From: a bacterium
GTDB taxonomy: Bacteria > Oederibacteriota > PGYV01
Assembly (NCBI GenBank): GCA_029565735.1
Contig: JAKQNO010000039.1
Span: 1-50,750, forward strand
Reading direction: 5' to 3'
Length of the DNA: 50,750 nt
Shown here: positions 1-7,957 of the stretch, one piece after another
Position numbering within the stretch: the first letter of the stretch is position 1
Layout: each line of letters starts with the position of its first letter
Made by a program: the position numbers and the translations under genes
Notes under the pieces: generated by a model
Seen by the model: only the letters and a program-made list of their open reading frames with translations
Databases searched by the model: none
Told to the model about the DNA's origin: nothing

Positions 1-973
1 TAACCTCGGTTTTTTTATTTTTCCTAAGGCAGTCAGATATCATCACGGAATAGTTTTTCACGGACGAGCCGCTTAAATGCACAACGCTTTTAAAATCCTT
101 TATCTCCCCCACCGCGTTCGCGGCCACATTCGCGCCTAAGGAAAGGTATTCCCTTAATTTCATTGACGCCCTGTGAAGGTTTACCGGTTCATTCCTGTAA
201 TACACAAGGCACAAATCCGACGCCAGAATATACGGCACTATTTCTTCCTGCTTAAGCTGGCCGGTAAAAATAACTTTATCAGATAATCCCATCTTTGCCG
301 CGCTTTTTTTATAATAATCAAGCATGGGGCCGCCGCCGCCCACTATCAGCACATAATCCTCTTTAACAGCGCTTACAGCCGCCAGAATGTCGTCAAGGTA
401 CGACGCTATATTCAGATGCGCGGTATAAAACATAATTTTTTTGCCTTTGTAAACACTTTTAATTTCACGGGAAATTTTTAAAGATGACGGCGTTTTTTTG
501 TACAGCGACAGGTCAACACACTGCTTAAGCATATAGATTTTTCCCTTAAAACGCGGGTGGTTTTCTTCAATAAGCTTGATAAGGGTTTGATTATGGCTGG
601 TAAGATAATCAGCTTTTTCTGTCATATTGTCCTGAAGCGTTTTTATAACCTGCGACAAAAATCCCGCCCGGTAGCCGTAATCCATATCGTCTATGTCTAT
701 TATAAGCTTCGCGCCGCCGGCTTTTAATACAAGCGCGGGCAGAACAGTGTTGGGGTAAGGCTTGACGATTATGACCGCGTCGTATTTTCTGTTTAACACC
801 ATAAAAAAATAGTAAAAAAGAGAGAAAAGAAAATCCAGCATAAAAGGCATGCTTTTAAAAGGCGGCGCTATATAATCCGCGTCAGCATATTTTTTAAGGT
901 GCTTATAAATATAAAAAGCCCTTAACGTTGAACCCGTGTTTGACGCCTGGGATGATAATACAAGAACCTTCAA
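1..973 (-). CDS. Glycosyltransferase family 4-like protein (3' end outside window)
   Basis: About 324 codons are visible and the frame is still open at base 1, so the C-terminus lies outside the window. The start is a TTG at 971-973, directly after the TAA of the upstream gene, with AGGAAG six bases before it. The N-terminus MKVLVLSSQASNTGSTLRAF is the usual opening of a GT-B glycosyltransferase. Further in are an IIDIDDMDYGYR stretch, a VGGGGPMLDYY donor-domain segment, and LVYYRNEP followed by SMKLREYLSLGANV, which matches the nucleotide-sugar site of GT4 enzymes. It probably transfers a sugar to a surface glycan or lipid. It is translationally linked to a GT2 gene, so both may work on one product. 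The sugar and acceptor cannot be read from sequence. Confidence 0.8.
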   Translation of the reverse strand, partial: MKVLVLSSQASNTGSTLRAFYIYKHLKKYADADYIAPPFKSMPFMLDFLFSLFYYFFMVLNRKYDAVIIVKPYPNTVLPALVLKAGGAKLIIDIDDMDYGYRAGFLSQVIKTLQDNMTEKADYLTSHNQTLIKLIEENHPRFKGKIYMLKQCVDLSLYKKTPSSLKISREIKSVYKGKKIMFYTAHLNIASYLDDILAAVSAVKEDYVLIVGGGGPMLDYYKKSAAKMGLSDKVIFTGQLKQEEIVPYILASDLCLVYYRNEPVNLHRASMKLREYLSLGANVAANAVGEIKDFKSVVHLSGSSVKNYSVMISDCLRKNKKTEV

Positions 974-1912
974 TTATATCTTCCTAATCGTTTTAAGTTT
1001 TACTTCTGTGTCAATTTCCGGCTTATTGCCTGTTATCGCCCTTACAAGGCCGAATATGGTCCCCGCGCCGTAACACAGATGCAGGGTGAAAAAAGACAAA
1101 AATATAAAAGGGATAAAGGCAATGTCATTAAGTTTGGCGGCGGTTTCGTAAGAGAAGGCTAACGTAAGCGCCAGATATAAAAAGAAAGGGATGGATATTA
1201 AAATACCGCCGCCGGTAACAGCGGCAAAAAGCAGATAAAGGACAAATAAAGCAGGGATAAAGTTCATTATGGCGGAATTGTCAAAGGAAATCACCGCCTG
1301 TTCCCCCCTGCCCCTTCCATAATTAAAGCACTGCCTGACAAAAGCCGAATAATCAGCCCTTGCGCTTCTGTGCACGGCGGCTTTGGGCTCGTAAACAATT
1401 TTCGCGCCCGAAGCTGACACGCGGGACAGGAATTCATTTTCCTCGTTGGGATATAAGTCTTCCCTGAAACCGTTCATACCGGTAAATACGTCTTTTTTGA
1501 CAGCCATATTGCACAGTATCATTTCATGCTCTCCCGTGTACCTCTTAACGCCCGCTTTTTTATAACGCGCGCTGCTTTTCGCCGAAGCCCAGGAGCTTGC
1601 CAGAACCGCGCCGAAAGATTTTTGTATTCTTGTATCGGTGTCAGGCGTTAACGCAGGCCCTCCGCATACAGCCGCGGAACTGTCGGTGTTGAACACTTCC
1701 AGGACAGATTCAACCCCGCCAGGTATTAATGCAGAATCATCGTCAAAAAAATAAATAATATCGCCCTGCGCCTCATTTACCGCCATATTTCTCTGAAGCG
1801 AAGGGTTTTTTCCCTCTGCCAGTATTATTTCTTGAAACGGGTAAGCCTTTAAATTATTAATCACCCTTTCTTCCTCTTCAAGCGAACGGACAGCCACAAC
1901 AGCGGATATCAC
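974..1912 (-). CDS. Membrane-associated glycosyltransferase family 2
   Basis: 312 residues. The N-terminal GT-A domain has a DDDS motif at residues 57-60 (the metal and nucleotide-sugar DxD site), preceded by the NPSLQRNMAVNEA segment typical of GT2 enzymes. An NEENEF motif near residues 156-161 probably holds the catalytic acidic residues. Residues about 217-291 contain two to three hydrophobic segments, so the enzyme is anchored in the inner membrane with its catalytic domain in the cytoplasm. The start is GTG, overlapping the stop of the upstream HAD gene as GTGA, and the stop is followed at once by the next glycosyltransferase. The product is likely a polysaccharide or glycolipid; donor and acceptor are unknown. 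Confidence 0.82.
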   Translation of the reverse strand: MISAVVAVRSLEEEERVINNLKAYPFQEIILAEGKNPSLQRNMAVNEAQGDIIYFFDDDSALIPGGVESVLEVFNTDSSAAVCGGPALTPDTDTRIQKSFGAVLASSWASAKSSARYKKAGVKRYTGEHEMILCNMAVKKDVFTGMNGFREDLYPNEENEFLSRVSASGAKIVYEPKAAVHRSARADYSAFVRQCFNYGRGRGEQAVISFDNSAIMNFIPALFVLYLLFAAVTGGGILISIPFFLYLALTLAFSYETAAKLNDIAFIPFIFLSFFTLHLCYGAGTIFGLVRAITGNKPEIDTEVKLKTIRKI

Positions 1913-2628
1913 TTTAACCCTCCATATTGCCTGATGACACGGTTGATTTCGCGCAGCGACTTTATTACAGCCACGCCGTCAGGAACTTTTCCTGTTTTAT
2001 AGGTAAACTGGGCGTCCTTTGTTTCGCGCAGCAGCCAGACGGGCCTTATACCCGATTTAAGCGCGCCCATTATATCCGCAAGGTAATTATCGCCCACATA
2101 TATTATATTTTCCCTTTCAATGCCGCATTTTTTTAAGGCAAGTTCATAAATTTTTTTATCCGGTTTTTCCGCGCCGGCGTCTTCCGACACCACTATCCAG
2201 TCAAACTGCTTTGTAAGGCCCAGCCGGTCAAAGACTTTTTTTAAATCCTTTGGCGCATTTGATATGATGCCGGTTTTTATGCCCGCTTTTTTTAAACCTT
2301 TTAACACTCCCCATACTTCATCATACACCCTGAAACTTGTGCCGCGCTTAAGCCTTGATATCACCCGGTTCTTTAATTCATTATCCTTTATGCCAAGCCG
2401 CTTAAGAACCGAATCCATATATACGTGCCATTTTTCCGTATCGTTTAATTCCGCCTTTTGGACTATTTCTTTCATATCAAGCGCGGAATGCGAAAGCACC
2501 TGATTCAGCTTTGCGCGGTTTACTTTTTTCCCGGCTTTTAACAGGTACCTGTGCGTAATTGTAGCCAGGGACGGATTACGGTGTATAAGGGTTTCTCCCG
2601 CGTCAAAAAAAACGGCTTTTACCGTCAT
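1909..2628 (-). CDS. HAD-superfamily hydrolase (HAD-IA, phosphatase-like)
   Basis: 239 residues. Motif I is FFDAGETL with the nucleophile Asp9. The residue two positions later is Gly instead of the usual Asp, as in REG-2-like and dehalogenase-like HAD branches. Motif II is ISNAP, motif III lies in GAEKPDKKIYELAL, and motif IV is VGDNYLADIMGA. The helical segment after motif I fits a C1-type cap, so a small phosphorylated metabolite is the likely substrate. The ATG overlaps the stop of the LOG gene upstream (ATGA), and the stop overlaps the GTG of the GT2 gene. The substrate cannot be told from sequence. Confidence 0.8.
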   Translation of the reverse strand: MTVKAVFFDAGETLIHRNPSLATITHRYLLKAGKKVNRAKLNQVLSHSALDMKEIVQKAELNDTEKWHVYMDSVLKRLGIKDNELKNRVISRLKRGTSFRVYDEVWGVLKGLKKAGIKTGIISNAPKDLKKVFDRLGLTKQFDWIVVSEDAGAEKPDKKIYELALKKCGIERENIIYVGDNYLADIMGALKSGIRPVWLLRETKDAQFTYKTGKVPDGVAVIKSLREINRVIRQYGGLK

Positions 2629-3278
2629 TTTTTCTTTTTCCCCAGAATATGCTTTACCGCGTCTTCAGGAGTGTCAACAATTTTAAACAGGTTTAAATCG
2701 CCCGTCGATATTGCGCCGTGTTCCAGAAGCGAATCTTTTATCCATTCAACCATGCCTGCCCAGTATTTTTTACCGTATAGCGCCACGGGAAAAGGTTTGA
2801 CCTTATGTGTCTGAATCATCGTCATTGCTTCAAATAATTCGTCAAGCGTGCCGAACCCGCCGGGAAACACCACAAAACCGTTAGCGTACTTTAAAAACAT
2901 CACCTTCCTGGCGAAGAAGTACCGAAAACCAATCTGCGTCTGCGCATACTTATTTGGTTTCTGCTCAAACGGAAGTTCTATGTTAAGCCCCACGCTTCTT
3001 TTTCCCGCATCAAACGCGCCGCGGTTGCCGGCTTCCATTATTCCGCCGCCGCCGCCTGTAATAATTGTATACCCTTTTTTGGCAAGAATATTCGCCGTTT
3101 TTCTTGCCGCGTCATAATACTTGGAACCCGCGGCTTCCCTTGCGGAACCGAATATAGTCACCCCTTTTGTAATATCGCCAAGGTCTTCAAAACCGTCCAC
3201 AAATTCCGAAATAATACGGAACATCCTCCAGCTGTCATCTGCTATATCTTCCAAAACATACCTGTTTCTTACGCTCAT
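2625..3278 (-). CDS. LOG-family (TIGR00730-type) nucleotide phosphoribohydrolase
   Basis: 217 residues. The Rossmann-like fold carries ITGGGGGIMEAGNRGA near residues 74-89 and the family signature PGGFGTLDELFE near 137-148. Characterised members release the base from nucleoside 5'-monophosphates and in plants make active cytokinins; the bacterial role is usually nucleotide salvage or unknown. A GGGGAGG ribosome site precedes the ATG. The stop overlaps the ATG of the HAD gene, so the two are translationally coupled. The C-terminus ends in a run of four lysines. Confidence 0.85.
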   Translation of the reverse strand: MSVRNRYVLEDIADDSWRMFRIISEFVDGFEDLGDITKGVTIFGSAREAAGSKYYDAARKTANILAKKGYTIITGGGGGIMEAGNRGAFDAGKRSVGLNIELPFEQKPNKYAQTQIGFRYFFARKVMFLKYANGFVVFPGGFGTLDELFEAMTMIQTHKVKPFPVALYGKKYWAGMVEWIKDSLLEHGAISTGDLNLFKIVDTPEDAVKHILGKKKK

Positions 3279-3304
3279 TTATGCCTCCCCTGAATTTTAC
3301 GGCT

Positions 3305-4351
3305 TTATTTAACTTCCGGATAAATACTTTTTACATCCGCGTCACTGCCCGCGTTTCCGATTCCTGTTATTGCCCATATAATACCGTGAATCTGCCTGAT
3401 AGGCGCCGTGGCAATGCCAAGAGCTATTCTGCCTGACAGCGCTTCCGCGAATTTAGAAGCATATATCTTTGGAAAACTGCCAAACTCCGCTTCGGGCGTG
3501 TCAAAGGCAAAATTTACGTCAAAAACGCCGTCAGCGTCCTTTAAAAAATCCGCCATCTGGGAATAAGAAACTCCCAGCACGGCCTTTATGTCCATGTCTG
3601 ATTTCTCTTTTATTTTAACATTTTTAAAACGCATGATGTTATTAAAACTTACTTTGCGCATCTCGTTTTTAAACTGCAATATAAAATCAATTTTTCCGCC
3701 TTCAATTGCCACATTGGCGCGCGCCAAAAGCGGTTCCAGTTCCGGCGCGCTTATTCCCCTGCCAAAAAGCGAAACAGACAGCCGGTTCTGATAATACGGG
3801 TAAAATTCAAACCTTATTCCGGTTTTCTGCGAATAATCGCCCTGAAAGAAACCTTTGCCGTCAAAAATAACTTTATGCCCGCTCTGCGCGCCGTTTTTTA
3901 CAAACCTGCTCTGCCCGGATATTCCCGACACTTTTACTTCGGTAAAAACCGCCGGGTCCATGTACACTATTTCCGAATTTTTTACCTTAAGGTAATTAAA
4001 GTAAGGCACCACAAAAGGGGCTATTTTTGGCCTGTCTTTTTTTGCCATTTCTTCCGCGGTGTACATAACGCTTAACCCGTTTATAACCGCGCCGTCAAGC
4101 CCTCTGAAAATATCTTTTTTGATTATGTTGCGGACACGCACGTCCACGGTAAGTTTTTTTATCCTTATATTTTCCCCCATCCTTACGTCAAAAAAAGTTA
4201 TCCTGTCCGGTATTATGCTTAAACAAAAACCATAGCGCGAGTTTTTATCGATTGTTTTAAGGGCGTCTTTGATGTAGACGTTTAATATCAGGTTGTAGCC
4301 AAGAAATAAAACCGCCGCAAGCGCGGCTATGCCGTATAAATTTCTTTTCAT
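3305..4351 (-). CDS. Membrane-anchored protein, AsmA/DUF748-like
   Basis: 348 residues. A single hydrophobic helix at about residues 6-24 with a short basic N-terminus anchors the protein in the inner membrane, leaving the rest outside the cytoplasm. The remainder alternates short beta-strand-like stretches, such as ITFFDVRMGENIRIKKLTVDV and INGLSVMY, a pattern seen in AsmA and DUF748 proteins. A hydrophobic segment (IALGIATAPIRQIHGIIWAI) lies near the C-terminus. The ribosome site GGAGTA precedes the ATG. No catalytic motif is visible. If the AsmA assignment is right it could help carry lipids or assemble the envelope, but that is inference from the general pattern. Confidence 0.5.
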   Translation of the reverse strand: MKRNLYGIAALAAVLFLGYNLILNVYIKDALKTIDKNSRYGFCLSIIPDRITFFDVRMGENIRIKKLTVDVRVRNIIKKDIFRGLDGAVINGLSVMYTAEEMAKKDRPKIAPFVVPYFNYLKVKNSEIVYMDPAVFTEVKVSGISGQSRFVKNGAQSGHKVIFDGKGFFQGDYSQKTGIRFEFYPYYQNRLSVSLFGRGISAPELEPLLARANVAIEGGKIDFILQFKNEMRKVSFNNIMRFKNVKIKEKSDMDIKAVLGVSYSQMADFLKDADGVFDVNFAFDTPEAEFGSFPKIYASKFAEALSGRIALGIATAPIRQIHGIIWAITGIGNAGSDADVKSIYPEVK

Positions 4352-4363
4352 CTGCCGTACTCC

Positions 4364-5623
4364 TTATTCAAAAAGGTCCATCTGTAATTTGCCCGGCCTT
4401 GGAACCGCATTGTCAAGTTTTCTGAAAATTGATATTTTGCCGAATTCGCCGTCAAAACCCGGGACAAGGTTTACTTTTTCTTCCCTTACAAGCATAATTG
4501 CCTGCGCGGTCTTTTCATCGCATATGTTTTTTAACTCTTCCGGCGTCCTGTCCAGAAGAATTTCAAACTCCGGCCCGCCTTTTACAATCATCTTTTCGTA
4601 CGCCTCCGCCACTTTCTTGCTTGAAGCGGATACCTCTTTTACGTCCGCTATGATTTCTTCCAGCGGTATTATGTGCTTCTGCGGTATGGCATTTTTGGGG
4701 ATGTAGTCCCAAGGCCTGTCAGCAAGTTCTTCCACCCTGTGCAGCACACCAAGCACAAGCGGCTTAAAACAGACCGGACAGCGGTTTTTCTTTGCAAGCG
4801 ACTCGCGCGGGTGATAATTAATCCCGCAGAGCCTGTGGCCGTCATTGTGGTATTTGCCTTCTTCCGGAAAAAATTCTATCGTGTAAAGGAACTTTTTTCT
4901 GTCTTTTTTTTCTACCGCCTGTTTTATGGATTTATAACTAAGGTCACAGTCAAGCACATTGGCTTCCCTGCCGATTTTGCGCGGCGAATGCGCGTCGGAA
5001 TTTGAAATAAGGGCGACTTTGTCAAGTTCAGACACCCGCCAGTTCATGGCGGCATCCGATGAAAGCCCTGTTTCAACCGCGTGAATGTATTTTACCTGTT
5101 CTTCAAAACACTCTTCAAGGGAATTAAAGCCCGACTTGGAACCGAATACCGAAAACCACGGGGTCCATATATGGGCCGGTATTACCATGGCATCAGGCGC
5201 TATATCAAGAGAGATTTTTACAAGGTCTTTGGCGGAAAACCCGAAAATTGGCCTTCCGTCAGAACCGGTGTTACCCAGAGTCGCAAGCTTTTTTGAAAAT
5301 TTTTCCGCCGCTGACATGTCCGGCATCACTACAAGCATATGAACCTTGCGGACTTTTCCGCCCTGCTTGTAAATGTGCGACGTCTCTGTTGAAAGGATCA
5401 TCCTTGATTTATAACTGCTTTTTTTGACCTTATAAAGCCCGGGTTCGGCTTCAACAAGTTTGTTTTTTAGCACGCCAAAATAAGCAGGGTGCTGGAAGTC
5501 GCCCGTGGCAATCACGGAAATGCCCTTTTTATCCGCCCATCCGCATATTTCCACCGGATTCATGGAAGGGCTTGTAGCGCGTGAATATGCCGAATGAACG
5601 TGAAAATCCGCTATTATACGCAA
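4364..5623 (-). CDS. Endonuclease Q-like PHP-family DNA repair nuclease
   Basis: 419 residues. The PHP domain has DFHVHS at residues 6-11, TGDFQHP at 40-46, PAHIWTPWF at 149-157 and SNSDAH at 207-212, supplying the metal-binding His and Asp residues. A zinc-knuckle-like segment follows with Cys266, Cys282 and Cys285 in CGINYHP and RCPVCFKP. This order and length match endonuclease Q, which in archaea and some bacteria nicks DNA on the 5' side of deaminated bases and abasic sites. The start is TTG at 5621-5623 with GAGGTG upstream. It follows a non-coding repeat element and precedes the AsmA-like gene. Activity on hypoxanthine, uracil or AP sites is inferred from the family. Confidence 0.82.
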   Translation of the reverse strand: MRIIADFHVHSAYSRATSPSMNPVEICGWADKKGISVIATGDFQHPAYFGVLKNKLVEAEPGLYKVKKSSYKSRMILSTETSHIYKQGGKVRKVHMLVVMPDMSAAEKFSKKLATLGNTGSDGRPIFGFSAKDLVKISLDIAPDAMVIPAHIWTPWFSVFGSKSGFNSLEECFEEQVKYIHAVETGLSSDAAMNWRVSELDKVALISNSDAHSPRKIGREANVLDCDLSYKSIKQAVEKKDRKKFLYTIEFFPEEGKYHNDGHRLCGINYHPRESLAKKNRCPVCFKPLVLGVLHRVEELADRPWDYIPKNAIPQKHIIPLEEIIADVKEVSASSKKVAEAYEKMIVKGGPEFEILLDRTPEELKNICDEKTAQAIMLVREEKVNLVPGFDGEFGKISIFRKLDNAVPRPGKLQMDLFE

Positions 5624-5648
5624 AGAAACACCTCAATAAAATTATTAA

Positions 5649-5940
5649 AATCCGAGGGACAGATGCACGGATGGCCGGAGGGCCAGTATAAACCTTCAAA
5701 CCGTCACATAACATCTATCCTGCAGCCAAGCCTGCAAAATCTTTTTTCGCCTTGGTAGCCGCACCCTTTAATACCGAGCCTCTAATAAAACTGCTTGGTA
5801 TTATGTGCGTGGTTTGGATTTATGTTTTTCAAAAACAAGATCAAATGCCGCACCCTAAAGGGTGCGCCTACCAGTTCAAAACCGAACTTATGTCCTTTTA
5901 ACCTTCCGTCCTTCTGTCCCTCTGTGCATCCGTCCCTCTG
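5649..5940. mobile_element. MITE-like element, copy 1
   Basis: The left end at 5649-5684 (AATCCGAGGGACAGATGCAC and on) is imperfectly inverted at 5901-5940 (CCGTCCTTCTGTCCCTCTG and on). Copies 2 (9739) and 3 (28557) have the same layout. The interior holds a half hairpin copy at 5748-5770 and a full GCACC/GGTGC hairpin with CTACCA tail at 5847-5874. It fills the whole gap between the Nudix gene and endonuclease Q and supplies the last codons of the Nudix gene. No coding capacity is seen. Confidence 0.6.
5847..5874. repeat. Short hairpin repeat (GCACC-TAAAG-GGTGC, CTACCA tail)
   Basis: TGCCGCACCCTAAAGGGTGC followed by GCCTACCAG. The arms GCACCC and GGGTGC pair around a TAAA-type loop. Related copies are at 7833-7859, 7889-7917 and, inverted, 28654-28682. 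Confidence 0.65.
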
Positions 5941-6431
5941 CCTTTTATCAGTTCCCGCACCGCCTTCCTGTGGGTGGAAAAAACCAAAAGGGGCAGTTTG
6001 TCCATATCAAAAAATTTTGCTTCAAGCTCGTCTTTGCCTGGTTTTAACTTTCCTGTTAAACCCGAAGCTTTTATTACAGGAACAATAACCGTGCCGTACA
6101 TGAAAGAATTTTCCGTAAGCACAGCGTCAATAACGGCTTTTTTTGCCTTTAAGCCCGTCTCTTCATACAATTCCCTTTTTGCCGCGGCTTCCACGGTTTC
6201 GCCCTGTTCCGCGAAACCGCCGGGCAGGGCCCACATTCCGCGTCCGGGGTGAATATTTCTTTTTATCAACAGCAGCTGCCCCGCCTTTACGGCAACAACC
6301 GCAGTCCCTACAAGCGGATTATCATAAAAAAAATCCCGGCACTTTGGGCAGTAATGCCGTTTAAATCCGTGTTCTTTTTTATCTTCAAACCGCGCGGAGC
6401 AATATGGGCAGTAAATTAATTTTTTTCTCAT
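5898..6431 (-). CDS. Nudix hydrolase with N-terminal zinc ribbon
   Basis: 177 residues. A zinc ribbon (Cys8, Cys11, Cys28, Cys31 in CPYC and CPKC) precedes the Nudix box GGFAEQGETVEAAAKREL and YEETGL, which fits GX5EX7REUXEEXGU exactly. The zinc ribbon plus Nudix layout resembles NADH pyrophosphatase-like and ADP-ribose-type enzymes, so a nucleoside diphosphate derivative is the likely substrate. The last dozen residues (about GTDAQRDRRTEG) are encoded by the inverted end of a repeat element, so the original stop was probably replaced when the element arrived. A GGAG site lies before the ATG. The gene sits 12 bases downstream of tyrS and is probably cotranscribed with it. Confidence 0.82.
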   Translation of the reverse strand: MRKKLIYCPYCSARFEDKKEHGFKRHYCPKCRDFFYDNPLVGTAVVAVKAGQLLLIKRNIHPGRGMWALPGGFAEQGETVEAAAKRELYEETGLKAKKAVIDAVLTENSFMYGTVIVPVIKASGLTGKLKPGKDELEAKFFDMDKLPLLVFSTHRKAVRELIKGRGTDAQRDRRTEG

Positions 6432-6443
6432 TTGCAGCTCCGG

Positions 6444-7685
6444 CTATTTAATATATATGACACCGTAAACCGGTTTTGCTTTTCCAAACTTGAATTTAAG
6501 TTTCTTTGCGGTAAAATCACTTTTTGTTATCATTGGTTTATCGTATTTTTTTTCATCAATTAACAGCCCCGGCAGCATCCCTTTCGCGTCCGCCCCTGAC
6601 AGTTCAATTGACAGTAATTTCTTTGCCGTTTTCTTCATAAACGTCACGGCAGAAACCCCGGCTTCATTTTCAAAAATATCATTCCAATCCATTACATTAT
6701 CTTCATACGGAATCTCTTTTTTTGAAAAAAGGCTGTCAAAAAAAAACCTTGCTTTGGCTGCCGCCTCTTCATTGTGGTATTTTCTTACAATTGCTTCGCC
6801 AAGTTTCACCTTAAAATCGCGCGGATTTTCGCCTTTTGCCATTGCTTCTTTCATCGCTTCAATAATTTCATAAGACTCATCCGTCAAAAGTTCAAAATAC
6901 TGCGTGATAAGCGTATCCGGAATTGACATAACTTTTCCGAACATATCTTCCGGCGTAAAGTTTAAACCTATATAATTCCCCAGCGACTTGCTCATTTTAT
7001 TTTTTCCGTCAAGGCCAAGAAGAATGGGATTAAACAGCCCCACCTGAGGTTCTTTTCCGCTTTCCTTCTGAAGGTACCTTCCGGCGATGACATTAAAACG
7101 CTGGTCAGTTCCGCCAAGTTCTATATCCGCTTCAACCATCACAGAGTCATAACCCTGCATGATTGGATAAAAAAGTTCGTGTATTGAAAGAGGGACGCCT
7201 TCCTTAAAACGTTTGTCAAAATAGTCGTGTTCCATCATCTGCGCCAAAGTAAACTTTGACACCATTTTTATGACATCCATAAAATTCATCTTTCCGAACC
7301 AGTCCCCGTTAAAAACAACCTTTACTTTATCCTTATCAAGAATCCTGAACGCCTGTTCTTTATAAGTGGCTACATTTTTCATGATTGTTTCGCGGTCAAG
7401 CTGAGGGCGTTCGGACATTCTGCCCGAAGGGTCGCCTATCATCGCGGTATAATCGCCGATTATAAGTATTGCCGTGTGCCCAAGGTCCTGAAACTGCCTT
7501 AATTTATTTAATCCGACGGTATGGCCCACGTGTATATCGGTTGCCGTGGGGTCAATTCCGTATTTGATATTAAGCGGTTTGCCTGTTTTTACGGATTTTT
7601 GAAACTTCTTTAACAGGTCTTCTTCGGTCACAATATCAACTATACCGCGTTTTACTATCTTAAGCTGTTCTTCCGCGCTTTTCAC
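6444..7685 (-). CDS. tyrS: Tyrosyl-tRNA synthetase
   Basis: 413 residues, the usual length for the bacterial enzyme, which charges tRNA-Tyr using ATP. The class I signature is present as HVGH at residues 52-55 within YGIDPTATDIHVGH, and the KMSKS loop follows GLDGKNKMSKSLGNYIGL near residue 232. GGTDQRFNVIAGR is part of the tyrosine and ATP site. The C-terminal 60 residues form an S4-like RNA-binding tail. The start is GTG at 7683-7685 with a strong AGGAGG nine bases upstream. A clear promoter precedes it. Confidence 0.95.
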   Translation of the reverse strand: MKSAEEQLKIVKRGIVDIVTEEDLLKKFQKSVKTGKPLNIKYGIDPTATDIHVGHTVGLNKLRQFQDLGHTAILIIGDYTAMIGDPSGRMSERPQLDRETIMKNVATYKEQAFRILDKDKVKVVFNGDWFGKMNFMDVIKMVSKFTLAQMMEHDYFDKRFKEGVPLSIHELFYPIMQGYDSVMVEADIELGGTDQRFNVIAGRYLQKESGKEPQVGLFNPILLGLDGKNKMSKSLGNYIGLNFTPEDMFGKVMSIPDTLITQYFELLTDESYEIIEAMKEAMAKGENPRDFKVKLGEAIVRKYHNEEAAAKARFFFDSLFSKKEIPYEDNVMDWNDIFENEAGVSAVTFMKKTAKKLLSIELSGADAKGMLPGLLIDEKKYDKPMITKSDFTAKKLKFKFGKAKPVYGVIYIK

Positions 7686-7717
7686 TTTTTCCTCCTGAAT
7701 TAAAATTAATGTTTCTT

Positions 7718-7726
7718 ATTATAGCA
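7718..7726 (-). promoter_or_regulatory. Extended -10 promoter of tyrS
   Basis: Reading the minus strand, TGCTATAAT gives a perfect -10 hexamer (7718-7723) with a TGn extension. No good -35 is seen at 17 bases, as expected for an extended -10 promoter. Transcription should start near 7711, about 25 bases before the GTG. Confidence 0.6.
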
Positions 7727-7730
7727 TATA

Positions 7731-7957
7731 TCAACTGACAGGTTACAGCTGACAGCTACTTCAACTGTCCCGCCTGCTTTGCTAATACATTCGCTTCATT
7801 TCCGGGATTTCCGCTTCGCATGCTCGCTACAACCGCACCTTAAAAGGTGCGCCTACCAGAGCCAAAACATGAACAAAATCAAATCAACTGCCGCGGGCTA
7901 AAGACCCGCGTCTACCAAACCAGACCTCTGAGCTGCATAGCCGCCGAGCTGCCGCTT
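7731..7957. repeat. Intergenic mosaic of dispersed repeats
   Basis: No gene is seen between tyrS and the M23 peptidase. The gap holds an imperfect CTGACAG repeat (7735-7757), a copy of the TTCATT...CGCATGCTCGC module (7794-7836), a GCACC/GGTGC hairpin with CTACCA tail (7833-7859) and a CGCGGG/CCCGCG hairpin with the same tail (7889-7917). Similar modules occur inside the MITE-like elements. Confidence 0.6.
7889..7917 (-). terminator. Hairpin repeat, possible terminator of the pyr operon
   Basis: On the minus strand TGGTAGACGCGGGTCTTTAG then CCCGCG forms a 6 bp GC stem about 40 bases after the M23 peptidase stop, followed by TTGATTTGATTTTG. The U-rich stretch is imperfect, so termination is possible but unproven. 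Confidence 0.35.

Noticed and set aside
1909-2628. HAD hydrolase lacking the second catalytic Asp
   Set aside because: DxGxTL in place of DxDxTL is normal in several HAD-IA branches, so this is not a sign of inactivation.
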